From JAVBMJ01 sp031552535 (lineage in GTDB: Bacteria; Bacteroidota; Bacteroidia; Bacteroidales; Rikenellaceae): 45,464 bases of DNA. The stretch spans positions 1 to 45,464 of the forward strand of contig JAVBMJ010000056.1 of the NCBI GenBank assembly GCA_031552535.1. The letters run 5' to 3'. Below are positions 15,416 to 24,358 of this stretch, in pieces (within the stretch, counting starts at the first letter, position 1; every line of letters begins with the position of its first letter). A program made the position numbers and the translations under genes. Under the pieces are notes generated by a model. It did no database searches. It was given only the letters and a program-made list of their open reading frames with translations, and had not been told where the DNA came from.

Positions 15416-16258
15416 ATGTACAGGTTAGGGCTGTTTCTGAAGAAAATTTTCGTTCCATTGATGTTCATCGTCATCGAATCGTTGGCGGTAGGGCATTATA
15501 TGAACAGTTCCGACGAGGCTCAGGCCCGGATGATGGTGGTTTCGGAGTCGGTTACGGGTGCCGTTAATGGCAAAATTGCAGACATGAGGGAGTTCTTAAC
15601 GTTGCGGACAAAAAACAAAGAACTCACCGGCGAGATTGCCAGGTTGCGTAATATGCTTGTGGCACATGGATGTGTTGCCGACAGCACGGGAGGATTCCGG
15701 TCCCGGATGGCGGTTTCCGAAGAGATCGCACCTTATTATTATACTACGGCCCGCGTGGTCAACAATTCCATTTCGGGACAGACCAATTATTTCACGATAG
15801 ACCGGGGTCTGTCGGACGGTGTGGAAGCCGACATGGGGGTATTGTCGCCCGAAGGGGTTGTGATGGGATATGTCGTGGCTTGCAGTAACAAGTATGCCGT
15901 CTGCATGTCGATCCTCAACCGCTCGTTCAGGACGGGAGGAAAGATAAAGGGGCGCGATTTTACAGGGTCGATACAGTGGAATGGTCAGAGTCCCGACTTT
16001 GTGATGCTGCATGAGATGCAGAAATACGCTGAGATACATAAAGGAGATACAATCGTGACGGCGGGATTTTCGTCGTTTTTCCCTTCCGATCTTACGATAG
16101 GCACAGTGGAGAGCTTCGAACTCGAAAACGCCACGTATTATGAGGTTAAGGTGCGGCTGGCCAAGCCTGTCTCGTCGCTTAGCGACGTGATACTGGTCAA
16201 ATGCCAGGATGCCGCCGAACGTAATGCCCTGGAACAGGAGGTCATTGGACCCCGCTGA
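15416..16258 (+). CDS. mreC: Rod-shape determining protein MreC
   Basis: 280 residues: a short cytoplasmic N-terminus, one transmembrane helix (about residues 12-28), a coiled coil (about 35-85, with TLRTKNKELTGEIARLRNML), and a periplasmic double beta-barrel (ARVVNNSISGQTNYFTIDRGLSDGVEADMGVLSPEGVVGYV-like repeats). MreC scaffolds PBP2 and RodA activity in the periplasm. Gaps of 200 bases to mreB and about 195 to mreD are larger than usual for this cluster, and the second contains a MITE copy. Confidence 0.9.
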   Translation: MYRLGLFLKKIFVPLMFIVIESLAVGHYMNSSDEAQARMMVVSESVTGAVNGKIADMREFLTLRTKNKELTGEIARLRNMLVAHGCVADSTGGFRSRMAVSEEIAPYYYTTARVVNNSISGQTNYFTIDRGLSDGVEADMGVLSPEGVVMGYVVACSNKYAVCMSILNRSFRTGGKIKGRDFTGSIQWNGQSPDFVMLHEMQKYAEIHKGDTIVTAGFSSFFPSDLTIGTVESFELENATYYEVKVRLAKPVSSLSDVILVKCQDAAERNALEQEVIGPR

Positions 16259-16384
16259 GCAACATCGCGAATGCCGGCGGGAGAGGCAATACGGGGGAAG
16301 GAACGCAGAGCATGAGTAATATTTACATATAAACTCCGGTCATAATTCCGGACCGGTTTAAACAGGCTTTCGACAATCCGGAGT

Positions 16385-16438
16385 TTAGAAGTTGTTCGGA
16401 TTTGTTAGCGGGATTAATAAATTCAAAACAGCTTATTA
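16385..16438. mobile_element. Short MITE copy at the mreD 5' end
   Basis: TTAGAAGTTGTTCGGATTTG ... TAATAAATTCAAAACAGC, the short form of the TTAGAAGCTGTTTT family, ends 14 bases before the proposed mreD GTG. The open frame of mreD extends through the element. Confidence 0.65.
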
Positions 16439-16452
16439 ATAAATTACGGCAG

Positions 16453-16974
16453 GTGCACAGGATTCTGGAATATAGCGTTTTATTTGTGGCAGTCGTACTG
16501 CTGCAGGTGTTCCTGTTCTCCAACCTTTCGTTGGGAGTGTATGTGAGGCCGATGATATATCTGGCTTTTATTGTGTTGTTGCCACTGAATATGCGATGGG
16601 GATGGATGGTGGTTGCCGGGCTTTTGTCGGGAGTGGTGATGGATATCCTTTTGGGCGGCGAGGGGCTGCATGTTATCGCTACGGTAGCCGCTGCATTTTG
16701 CAGGCCGCTGTTGCTGTACCGTTATGTCGTAGGCGACGAACATGAAAACGGAGTCCCCGGTTCGCGATTGTTGGGGCGATGGCCCTTTTTCCGGTACGTC
16801 CTGACTATGGTATTGATACACCATGCCGTGTTTTTCACCTTCGAGAATCTCGGGTTTACCGGCTATCTTTATGTGGTAATCCGTATCGTGACGAGTGCTA
16901 TTATGACGGCGCTTGCGGTGTACCTCATCCAGATGGTTTTTTCCACCGGAAGAATCCCCTACGTCAGGCGATGA
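16453..16974 (+). CDS. mreD: Rod-shape determining membrane protein MreD
   Basis: 173 residues, nearly all membrane helices (five or six): EYSVLFVAVVLLQVFLFSNL, MIYLAFIVLLPLNM, MVVAGLLSGVVMDILLGGEGLHV, YVLTMVLIHHAVFFTF and a C-terminal helix. MreD works with MreC in the elongasome. GTG 16453 (VHRILEYSVLFV) matches the expected family start. The frame is open upstream to TTG 16402, but those codons come from the MITE, so use of that start would add 17 foreign residues. The stop overlaps the mrdA ATG (ATGA at 16971-16974), indicating translational coupling. Confidence 0.82.
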   Translation: MHRILEYSVLFVAVVLLQVFLFSNLSLGVYVRPMIYLAFIVLLPLNMRWGWMVVAGLLSGVVMDILLGGEGLHVIATVAAAFCRPLLLYRYVVGDEHENGVPGSRLLGRWPFFRYVLTMVLIHHAVFFTFENLGFTGYLYVVIRIVTSAIMTALAVYLIQMVFSTGRIPYVRR

Positions 16975-18782
16975 ATCACGTTCGCATAAAGATACTCCGG
17001 ATTACGGTTGTCGCACTTATGGCGATCATCGCCGTAAGGCTGTTCTATATACAGGTCATAGACAGCGATTATAAAATCTACGCGACAAATAACGTACTTC
17101 GCCGCGAAGTGCAGTATCCCCCGCGCGGCGAGGTGTATGATCGCCGGGGCGAGTTTCTGGTGCAAAGCCGCGAGGCTTATGACCTGGTGGCGGTCCCGCG
17201 CGACGTACTGCCATTCGATACGGTTCTTCTGGGCGAGATACTGGGGGTCAGTCCTCTGCAGATACGTAAGGAACTGCATAAAGCGTCGGCCTTTTCCCGC
17301 CGGCGCCCGTCGGTGATATTCAAGCAGCTGCCCAAGGAGGTGAAACTGCGTTTCGAGGAGAGGCAGTTTGCAGGATTTTATACGGTGTACCGCACCGTGC
17401 GCTCCTATCCGCGAAAGATCGGCGGCAACCTTCTGGGCTATGTGGGTGAGGTCGACGACCGTATCATCGAGCGCGACCCTTACTACCAGAGCGGCGACTT
17501 TATAGGCATGAGCGGCATCGAACAGTCGTACGAGGATGTGCTGCGCGGAGTTAAAGGCGTTAAGATCAATATGGTCGATGTGCATGGTATTCCCAAGGGG
17601 GCATACCGCGACGGGATGTATGATACGCTGCCTTCGCCGGGTGTCGCCATTACCAGTTCGATAGATGCGCGTTTGCAGGCTCTTGGCGAGGAACTTCTGC
17701 AGGGCAAGGTGGGCAGTATAGTTGCCATAGAACCTTCTACGGGCGAGATATTGGTGATGGCGAGCAGTCCGACGTATGATCCCGACGAACTTGTCGGTCG
17801 GCAGAGGGGCAACAATTACATGAAACTGCTGGGGAACAAACGCCGTCCGCTGTTTAACCGTGCAGTTATGGCGAAATATCCGCCGGGGTCGACATTTAAG
17901 TTACTTAACGGATTGATAGGGTTGCAGGAAGGGGTTCTGCGTCCCGAGCAGACATATCCGTGCTATGCGGGTTACACGATAGGGCGCGGCGTGAAATGCC
18001 ACTCACATGCCTCGCCGCTCGACCTGTCGGCAGCGGTGCAGAACTCGTGCAACGCCTATTTCTGCTACGTTTTCCGCAATATCGTCGACAACCGTAAATA
18101 TGGTTCTGTAAAGGCGGGTTACGACCGCTGGGTGGAGTATGTGCGCAGTTTCGGTTACGGGACTTCGCTCGACAGCGACTTTATGGGCGAGTTGAACGGC
18201 TATGTCCCGACTACGGAGTTCTACAACCGGGTCTATCGCGGGAGTTGGAACTCGCTGACCGTAATTTCATTGTCGATAGGCCAGGGCGAGCTGGGATGTA
18301 CGCCGTTGCAGATGGCCAACCTTGCGGCAACGGTTGCGAACAGGGGCTACTATTATCCGCCGCACGTAGTGAAACGGATCCACGACCGCGACTCTATAGA
18401 CCGGCGCTTTTACGAACGCCACACAACGATGGTGGATGCCAGGCATTTCGACCCTGTAGTCGAGGGGATGTACCGTGCGGTGAACGTCCCTGGCGGCACG
18501 GCGCTCATAGCGCGTGTCGACGGGTTGGACATCTGTGGCAAAACCGGGACGGCCCAGAACCCTCGCGGTGCCGACCACTCCACATTCCTGTGCTTCGCTC
18601 CGCGTGACAACCCCCGGATCGCCGTCTCGGTCTATGTCGAGCATGGCCGTTTCGGGGCCACCATTGCCGCTCCGATAGCCAGCCTGATAGTGGAGGAGTA
18701 TCTCACAGATACGATTCGCCGGCCACAGTTGGTGGACTATATAAAGAACATGCAAATATCATATCCGGCGTATGACAGATAG
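16971..18782 (+). CDS. mrdA: Penicillin-binding protein 2 (elongasome transpeptidase)
   Basis: 603-residue class B PBP. It has one N-terminal membrane anchor (about residues 6-28: ILRITVVALMAIIAVRLFYIQVI) and a dimerisation/pedestal domain beginning with PPRGEVYDRRGEFL. The periplasmic transpeptidase domain has all three motifs: PGSTFK (active-site serine), SCN in VQNSCNAYF, and KTG in CGKTGTAQNP. It crosslinks lateral-wall peptidoglycan together with RodA, whose start overlaps its end by 11 bases. ATG 16971 is chosen because it overlaps the mreD stop; the longer frame runs back into mreD. Confidence 0.95.
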   Translation: MNHVRIKILRITVVALMAIIAVRLFYIQVIDSDYKIYATNNVLRREVQYPPRGEVYDRRGEFLVQSREAYDLVAVPRDVLPFDTVLLGEILGVSPLQIRKELHKASAFSRRRPSVIFKQLPKEVKLRFEERQFAGFYTVYRTVRSYPRKIGGNLLGYVGEVDDRIIERDPYYQSGDFIGMSGIEQSYEDVLRGVKGVKINMVDVHGIPKGAYRDGMYDTLPSPGVAITSSIDARLQALGEELLQGKVGSIVAIEPSTGEILVMASSPTYDPDELVGRQRGNNYMKLLGNKRRPLFNRAVMAKYPPGSTFKLLNGLIGLQEGVLRPEQTYPCYAGYTIGRGVKCHSHASPLDLSAAVQNSCNAYFCYVFRNIVDNRKYGSVKAGYDRWVEYVRSFGYGTSLDSDFMGELNGYVPTTEFYNRVYRGSWNSLTVISLSIGQGELGCTPLQMANLAATVANRGYYYPPHVVKRIHDRDSIDRRFYERHTTMVDARHFDPVVEGMYRAVNVPGGTALIARVDGLDICGKTGTAQNPRGADHSTFLCFAPRDNPRIAVSVYVEHGRFGATIAAPIASLIVEEYLTDTIRRPQLVDYIKNMQISYPAYDR

Positions 18783-20202
18783 AATGGTTGGTGGCCTGCT
18801 CGCAGGCAGGATAGACTGGGGGGCGGTGTTGATCTACCTCGCGCTGGTGTCTATGGGATGGCTGAGCATTTACGCGGCGGTCTACGAGTCGTCGGCGGCC
18901 GAAGGGTTCGACATCACGAGCCGCTACGGGATGCAGTCGATATGGATCGGCGTGGCGCTGTTTCTGGCTATTGTGATACTGCTGGTAGACGCAAAGTATT
19001 ACCACCTGTTGACTTATCCGCTTTATGTCGTTGCGGTCATAGTTCTCATCGGCGTGCTGTTCCTCGGGAAGGAGGTCAACGGTGCGCGTGCATGGATAGT
19101 ATTCGGACCCGTGGCCATACAGCCCACCGAGTTTGTGAAGTTCACCACGGCACTCGCAGTCGCACGCTATATGAGCAACTACACGTTCTCGATCCGCAGC
19201 CTTCCCAACCTTATCGGGGTCGGGGTGATATTGCTCGTGCCGGTGGTTGTCATCATATTGCAAAACGACATGGGGTCGGCGTTGGTCTATGGGTCGTTTC
19301 TGTTGATGCTCTACCGTGAGGGGCTCAATCCTTGGGTTTATGTTGTGGTGGGAATGGCCATATTTTTGTTTATCATATCTTTTTTGATGACTCCGCTGGC
19401 AGTGGTTGTCACGGTGCTGTTGATATGCGTTGTAGCGAGCGGGTTTACCGGAGGTGGATGGCGTGCGAGAATTGTTTATCTGGCTTCGGTGACCCTGGGC
19501 GCACTGGTAACATATTTTGGGTATAATTTTTTTAATACCGGCTCCGAGATGGATAGCGGGACGGCACTCCTGGTTACTGTCGCCGTTTCGATTCCGTTTG
19601 TTATCAGGCAGGCATACAAGCATAAGGTACGCGGAATTTACCGCTACATATTGCTTTTTGCGGGGTCGATGCTTTTTGTTTTCAGTGTGGACTATGTGTT
19701 CGATAACCTGATGCAGGAGCACCAACAGAAGAGGATACTCGATCTTCTTGGCATTGAAGCCGACCTTAAAGGGTGGGGATACAACGTCAACCAGTCGAAG
19801 ATCGCGATAGGTTCGGGAGGCGTTTTCGGAAAAGGATTCCTCAACGGCACCCAAACGAAGTACAATTTCGTCCCGGAGCAAAGTACCGACTTTATTTTTT
19901 GTACAGTAGGCGAGGAGTGGGGGTTTGTGGGGTCGATGGTTGTCCTGGCACTGTTCGGTGCGTTGGTGCTTAAGTTGATGAGGATGGGCGAGAGGCAGGG
20001 GGAGGCTTTCGGCAGGATATATTGCTACAGTGTGGCGGGAATATTTTTGTTTCATGTCGTAATCAATATAGGTATGACAGTGGGGCTGGTGCCGGTGATC
20101 GGCATACCGCTGCCATTTTTCAGTTATGGAGGCTCGTCGCTGCTGGCCTTCACGATATTGTATTTCGTCGCCGTGAAACTCGACTCGGCCAAGGCCGTGT
20201 AA
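18772..20202 (+). CDS. rodA: SEDS peptidoglycan glycosyltransferase RodA
   Basis: 476 residues, about ten membrane helices. SEDS-family landmarks include NGARAWIVFGPVAIQPTEFVK (the conserved Glu/Pro loop), KIAIGSGGVFGKGFLNGTQTKYNFVPEQSTDFIFCTVGEEWGF (with the catalytic-loop region), and GLVPVIGIPLPFFSYGGSSL near the C-terminus. RodA polymerises glycan strands from lipid II. It is longer than E. coli RodA (370), with extra sequence between the middle helices, as is common in Bacteroidota. It overlaps mrdA by 11 bases and is followed immediately by a short MITE copy. Confidence 0.95.
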   Translation: MTDRMVGGLLAGRIDWGAVLIYLALVSMGWLSIYAAVYESSAAEGFDITSRYGMQSIWIGVALFLAIVILLVDAKYYHLLTYPLYVVAVIVLIGVLFLGKEVNGARAWIVFGPVAIQPTEFVKFTTALAVARYMSNYTFSIRSLPNLIGVGVILLVPVVVIILQNDMGSALVYGSFLLMLYREGLNPWVYVVVGMAIFLFIISFLMTPLAVVVTVLLICVVASGFTGGGWRARIVYLASVTLGALVTYFGYNFFNTGSEMDSGTALLVTVAVSIPFVIRQAYKHKVRGIYRYILLFAGSMLFVFSVDYVFDNLMQEHQQKRILDLLGIEADLKGWGYNVNQSKIAIGSGGVFGKGFLNGTQTKYNFVPEQSTDFIFCTVGEEWGFVGSMVVLALFGALVLKLMRMGERQGEAFGRIYCYSVAGIFLFHVVINIGMTVGLVPVIGIPLPFFSYGGSSLLAFTILYFVAVKLDSAKAV

Positions 20203-20203
20203 C

Positions 20204-20250
20204 TTAGAAGCTGTTTAAAATTTGACAAATAAAATTGAAACAGTTTCTTA
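20204..20250. mobile_element. Short MITE copy directly after rodA
   Basis: TTAGAAGCTGTTTAAAATTTG ... AATTGAAACAGTTTCTTA begins one base after the rodA stop codon. It is a 47-base diverged short form that folds into one hairpin and could end the mre/mrd transcript. Confidence 0.6.
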
Positions 20251-20337
20251 AGAGCTTGCCGGAATTTACGTGAACTATGACGATAGTTGCCGTGGAATAT
20301 TTCTCGTATCGCACAAGCACAACGAACCCAAATGATT

Positions 20338-22911
20338 ATGTCAGAACAGAAGAGAATGGGACTCGACCGCGACCAGGTGGCCGACAGTCGCGTAAAGCAT
20401 GGAAATAATATCATCACACCGGCCAGGAAAGAGAGCGTGTGGGTGATGTTTCTGGAAAAATTCAAAGACCCGATCATCAGGGTTCTCCTTTTTGCAGCCG
20501 GGTTATCGCTGGTCGTTGCGTTCATCGACGGCGAATTCGCCGAGACGATAGGCATCATCGTGGCCATAATTCTGGCCACGGGCGTAGGATTCCTCTTTGA
20601 GTTGGATGCCAAACGCCGTTTCGAAATACTGAATACGGTCAATGACGACGTGGCTGTCAAGGTGTTGCGCGAGGGAAGTGTGATCGAGATCCCGCGAAAG
20701 GATGTGGTGGTTGGCGACATTGTCATCCTCGATAGCGGCGAGGAGATACCGGCCGACGGAGTGCTGCTGGAAGCGGTATCGATGAACGTCAATGAATCGG
20801 TGTTGACGGGCGAACTGCTGATCGAAAAAGGCGTCGATCCGGCCAGATTCCATTCGGAGGCGACCTATCCGTCGAACCGCGTGATGCGCGGCACGACGGT
20901 GATGGAAGGCCACGGCATAATGGAAGTCGACGCTGTGGGCGACCGCACCGAGTATGGAAAAGTTGCCGAGCAGGCCGTGGCGAAGAGCGAAACCAAAACT
21001 CCGCTCAACATCCAGCTGGAAAAGTTGTCGCGTTATATAGGGCGCGTGGGGTCGATACTGGCCGTTACGGTATTCGTGGCCATGCTCGCCAAGGGAATAT
21101 TCGTCACAAAAGAGCTGGCCGGCGGCGACTGGCTGGAGATGGCGCACGCGTTTCTCAAGTACTTCATGATATCGGTAGCCATAATGGTAATGGCGATCCC
21201 GGAGGGTCTGCCGATGAGTATCACGCTGAGTCTGGCCCTCAACATGAGACGGATGCTGAAGACAAACAACCTCGTGCGCAAGATGCACGCCTGCGAAACG
21301 ATGGGTGCCGTGACGGTGATATGCACCGATAAAACGGGGACATTGACGCGCAACGAGATGCGTGTCGATACGATGGTTCTTTACGGAGGGGACGATAAGG
21401 AGCCTCTCCGCCGCCTGGTGTCGGTCAACTCCACGGCTTTTGTCAACCACCAGGGCAAACCGATAGGCAATCCCACAGAAGGGGCGTTGCTGCTGTGGCT
21501 CAGGGACCAGGGAATCAACTACGACGACTACCGTGCCCAGGCCAGGATCGTCGACCAGATGACTTTCACCACCGAGCGCAAATTCATGGCCACGCTTGCC
21601 GAACCTGCCGGCGGCGGGCCGCGCATGCTATATGTCAAGGGAGCCCCGGAGATTGTCCATGCCATGTGTTTGGAGGACGGGTTGAAGGACGAAATTGAAG
21701 CCAGACTCCGCGGATTTCAGGATCAGGCAATGCGTACGCTGGGCTTTGCTGTGGCTGCAAGCGCCAAAGCGACCTGTCAGGAGGCTTTGGCCGAGGGAGG
21801 GCTGCGGTTCATAGCAATCGCCGCGATCACCGATCCCGTGCGCGACGACGTTCCGGCGGCGGTGGCGGAGTGCGTCAGCGCCGGTATAGCTATTAAAATA
21901 GTTACGGGCGACACTCCGGCTACCTCACGCGAAATAGCACGGCAGATAGGTCTGTGGACAGATCGTGATGGAGAACGCAACACCATGACAGGTGTGGAAT
22001 TCGCCGCGATGAGCGACGACGAACTCCTGGACCGTGTACGCGACCTGAAGATCATGTCACGTGCGCGCCCACTCGACAAACAACGTCTTGTCAGGCTGCT
22101 ACAGCAGTTGGGCGAGGTGGTGGCCGTGACAGGCGACGGAACCAACGACGCCCCGGCACTAAACTATGCCCAGGTGGGACTCTCGATGGGAACCGGCACC
22201 TCGGTAGCCAAAGAGGCGAGCGACATAACGCTCCTCGACGACTCGTTCGCCAGCATAGCCACGGCAGTCATGTGGGGCCGGTCGCTTTATAAAAACATAC
22301 AGCGTTTCGTGCTGTTCCAGTTGACGATCAACTTCGCGGCCCTCGTTGTGGTGTTTCTGGGTTCGATCTTCGGCAACCAGTTGCCTCTGACCGTGACACA
22401 AATCCTGTGGGTCAACCTGATCATGGATACCTTCGCTGCAATGGCTCTGGCATCGCTCCCTCCGAAACACGACGTGATGAGGCAAAAGCCGCGTTCGAAG
22501 AGCGACTTCATTATAGACAAAACGATGCTCCGGGCGATTATCGGAATGGGCAGTGTGTTTATCGTCGTGCTGCTCTCGATGCTGTTCTGGTGGGGTGCGG
22601 ACATTACACCTTATCAATTGTCGGTATTTTTCACCGTATTCGTGATGTTGCAGTTCTGGAATATGTTCAACGCCAAGGCTTACGCTTCGCGCGGGTCGGT
22701 GTTTGCCGACATACGCCAAAGTTACGGTTTCCTGCTGGTGCTGTTGCTGATACTCGCAGGACAGATACTTATAGTGTCGCTGGGCAGCGAAGTGTTCCGC
22801 ACCGTCCCGCTCGCGTTTGGCGACTGGCTTAAGATAATAGCATCGACATCGCCCGTGATGATAATTCCCGAGCTCTGGAGGCTCGCTATAGGAATGAAAT
22901 TCCGGCGGTAG
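20338..22911 (+). CDS. Calcium-translocating P-type ATPase (PMCA type)
   Basis: 857-residue P-IIB-type cation pump expected to export Ca2+ across the inner membrane. Visible in order: the actuator loop (VLTGELL, a variant of TGES); the M4 ion site VMAIPEGLPMSITLSLALNM; phosphorylation site D331 in CTDKTGTLT; the nucleotide-binding KGAPE; KIVTGD and VTGDGTNDAPAL hinge motifs; and M6 with NLIMDTFAAMALASLPP (Asn/Asp ligands as in PMCA). ATG 20338 (MSEQKRMGLD) is preferred; 20332 and an upstream TTG are alternatives. The actuator motif reads TGEL rather than TGES, worth noting since the Glu is kept. Na+/K+ or H+ pumping is less likely from the M4/M6 residues. Confidence 0.88.
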   Translation: MSEQKRMGLDRDQVADSRVKHGNNIITPARKESVWVMFLEKFKDPIIRVLLFAAGLSLVVAFIDGEFAETIGIIVAIILATGVGFLFELDAKRRFEILNTVNDDVAVKVLREGSVIEIPRKDVVVGDIVILDSGEEIPADGVLLEAVSMNVNESVLTGELLIEKGVDPARFHSEATYPSNRVMRGTTVMEGHGIMEVDAVGDRTEYGKVAEQAVAKSETKTPLNIQLEKLSRYIGRVGSILAVTVFVAMLAKGIFVTKELAGGDWLEMAHAFLKYFMISVAIMVMAIPEGLPMSITLSLALNMRRMLKTNNLVRKMHACETMGAVTVICTDKTGTLTRNEMRVDTMVLYGGDDKEPLRRLVSVNSTAFVNHQGKPIGNPTEGALLLWLRDQGINYDDYRAQARIVDQMTFTTERKFMATLAEPAGGGPRMLYVKGAPEIVHAMCLEDGLKDEIEARLRGFQDQAMRTLGFAVAASAKATCQEALAEGGLRFIAIAAITDPVRDDVPAAVAECVSAGIAIKIVTGDTPATSREIARQIGLWTDRDGERNTMTGVEFAAMSDDELLDRVRDLKIMSRARPLDKQRLVRLLQQLGEVVAVTGDGTNDAPALNYAQVGLSMGTGTSVAKEASDITLLDDSFASIATAVMWGRSLYKNIQRFVLFQLTINFAALVVVFLGSIFGNQLPLTVTQILWVNLIMDTFAAMALASLPPKHDVMRQKPRSKSDFIIDKTMLRAIIGMGSVFIVVLLSMLFWWGADITPYQLSVFFTVFVMLQFWNMFNAKAYASRGSVFADIRQSYGFLLVLLLILAGQILIVSLGSEVFRTVPLAFGDWLKIIASTSPVMIIPELWRLAIGMKFRR

Positions 22912-22960
22912 CCGGGGCGCACCACATGGCAGGTCCCAAAAGGCCGGTTTGCTGCTTTTA

Positions 22961-23000
22961 AACCGCCCCCCAAAAGTTGTCCAACTTTTGGGGGGCGGTT
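22961..23000. terminator. 19-bp perfect hairpin between convergent genes
   Basis: The arms 22961-22979 and 22982-23000 (with six consecutive G/C pairs) are perfectly complementary, leaving a 2-base centre so the innermost pairs must open. It stands between the convergent Ca2+ ATPase (+) and DUF4252 (-) genes. It has TTTTA on the left and no T-run on the right, so it is best placed to stop the minus-strand transcript and may work both ways. Confidence 0.65.
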
Positions 23001-23037
23001 CGAAATTAAGTAATGTGAAACTTGCCGGACTTTATTG

Positions 23038-23517
23038 TCAATCGTCGTTGGTATGACGTATGCGGTTGATGTCCCTGGAGTCGATCTCGCCCTCGATGAA
23101 GATCACGGATACTTCGTCGTTTTCGGCCGTGATGATTACAACACCATTCATCACACCCTGTTTGCCGGTGTTCCTGGCATAGATTTTGACAATCTCGTCG
23201 TCGTCGCGGACATCCATGATCAACTTATATCCCGTGCCCGAGGCCAAGGCTATGGCTTCGTCGCGCAGTCTGTTAATATCGGCCGTGCCGACCGTAAGGC
23301 TCTTTTCGAGCGAGATGATCTTCATGCCTTTCAATTTGGTGTCGGGACTGCCCCCCTTCCCCGAAATGTTTATCATATCGCCGCTCATCATCACGGTCGA
23401 GGCGCCTTTCTTCCCCGAATACTCATTGTAGAGCTGGTCGAACGACTTGGATTGTGCCATGGTCACCGAAGGGGCCAACAGGCAAAATACAACGATTAAT
23501 TTCTTTAAAGTTTTCAT
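23038..23517 (-). CDS. DUF4252-family exported protein
   Basis: 159 residues with a cleavable signal peptide (MKTLKKLIVVFCLLAPSVTMAQ). The mature part has the DUF4252 look: FDQLYNEYSGKKGASTVMMSGDMI near the start, then SLEKSLTVGTADINRLRDEA and a short beta domain ending ENDEVSVIFIEGEI. In Bacteroidota these proteins are commonly encoded beside an ECF sigma factor and its membrane partner, as here. Function is unknown. A long MITE copy sits between this gene and the sigma/anti-sigma pair. Confidence 0.82.
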   Translation of the reverse strand: MKTLKKLIVVFCLLAPSVTMAQSKSFDQLYNEYSGKKGASTVMMSGDMINISGKGGSPDTKLKGMKIISLEKSLTVGTADINRLRDEAIALASGTGYKLIMDVRDDDEIVKIYARNTGKQGVMNGVVIITAENDEVSVIFIEGEIDSRDINRIRHTNDD

Positions 23518-23554
23518 CTTTTTGTGTATTCAAGTGATTAATTGTTTGACATTT

Positions 23555-23724
23555 CTTAGAAGTTGTTTTAGATTTGTTAACGAGATTATTTTATATCGTT
23601 TTGCCGATGATTTCTCGCGATGGGATGAGGCGAATAGCGGCCCCTGTTTAACGAATCACACCGCGGGAAAGCGCGGAAAAGAGAATAAAAGAACGAGATT
23701 AATAAATTCAAAACAGCTTCTTAG
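23555..23724. mobile_element. Long MITE copy, TTAGAAGCTGTTTT family
   Basis: About 170 bases with inverted ends TTAGAAGTTGTTTTAGATTT and AATTCAAAACAGCTTCTTA. AACGAGATTA is directly repeated inside both ends (23579-23588, 23692-23701). The core 23627-23665 (GAGGCGAATAGCGG ... ACACCGCG) is shared with the copies at 10117 and 29672. It lies within the ECF sigma cluster. Confidence 0.75.
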
Positions 23725-23755
23725 ATTACAATGTTCACGATTAGGTAAATTACGG

Positions 23756-24358
23756 TTATCTTACATTTACTTCGAAGTCGGTAGTTTGCTCCAGCTTGCC
23801 GAGGGCCCTTGCGGCCCCTGTGGGCAACAATGGTTTACCCGCTTTCTCTATTTTTTTAGCAGCCAGCGACAGTTTCGACAGTGACCGGTCCGCCGCGGCA
23901 AAAATGTCTGTCTTCAGATACCTGCGGTCCATGCGGCCATCGAGGCGGGAAAATATCTTTTGAGCCTCGGCTATGACCTGTGCCGGATCGGTTATCTCTA
24001 TCCCGTCGATGCAGGCATAAGCCTCTGCCGCAGGCCGCTTCTCTGCCAACCGTGGGACTATCATCGCCGCAATAAGTATTGCCGCCGCTGCCGAAGCCCC
24101 TATCCTGTAGAGAATAGTCCGTCGATGCCGGGATGCCTGCTCTATGCGATCCCAGTCGGGTTCCTGTCGCGATATCTCCACCTGCCGCTGCATATTTAAA
24201 CCGCGCAGCATCACGCCCACCGCAGCCAGGTCGTCGGGAAACTCCCGCAGATTTCCGGCAGTGTTGAACAGATCGCTCAGTTCGCGCTCCTCGTCCTTCG
24301 TGGCGCTGCCTTCGAGCCACTTTGCGGAGAGTTCACGTATTTTGTCTATGCGTTCCAT
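23756..24358 (-). CDS. Putative anti-sigma factor (membrane protein)
   Basis: 200 residues. The N-terminal cytoplasmic part is helical and acidic (IRELSAKWLEGSATKDEERELSDLF, like the start of Bacteroidota anti-sigma proteins). A single transmembrane helix follows (about residues 84-102, RIGASAAAAILIAAMIV), then a periplasmic tail with a helical KKIEKAGKPLL segment. It has no FecR domain. It overlaps the ECF sigma gene by 26 bases, which is the main support for the anti-sigma role. The partner signal is unknown. Confidence 0.65.
   Translation of the reverse strand: MERIDKIRELSAKWLEGSATKDEERELSDLFNTAGNLREFPDDLAAVGVMLRGLNMQRQVEISRQEPDWDRIEQASRHRRTILYRIGASAAAAILIAAMIVPRLAEKRPAAEAYACIDGIEITDPAQVIAEAQKIFSRLDGRMDRRYLKTDIFAAADRSLSKLSLAAKKIEKAGKPLLPTGAARALGKLEQTTDFEVNVR

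Noticed and set aside
18703..20055. 450-codon minus-strand frame across rodA
   Set aside because: It is antisense to rodA and its composition (HQ/RK-rich) mirrors membrane-protein codons read backwards.
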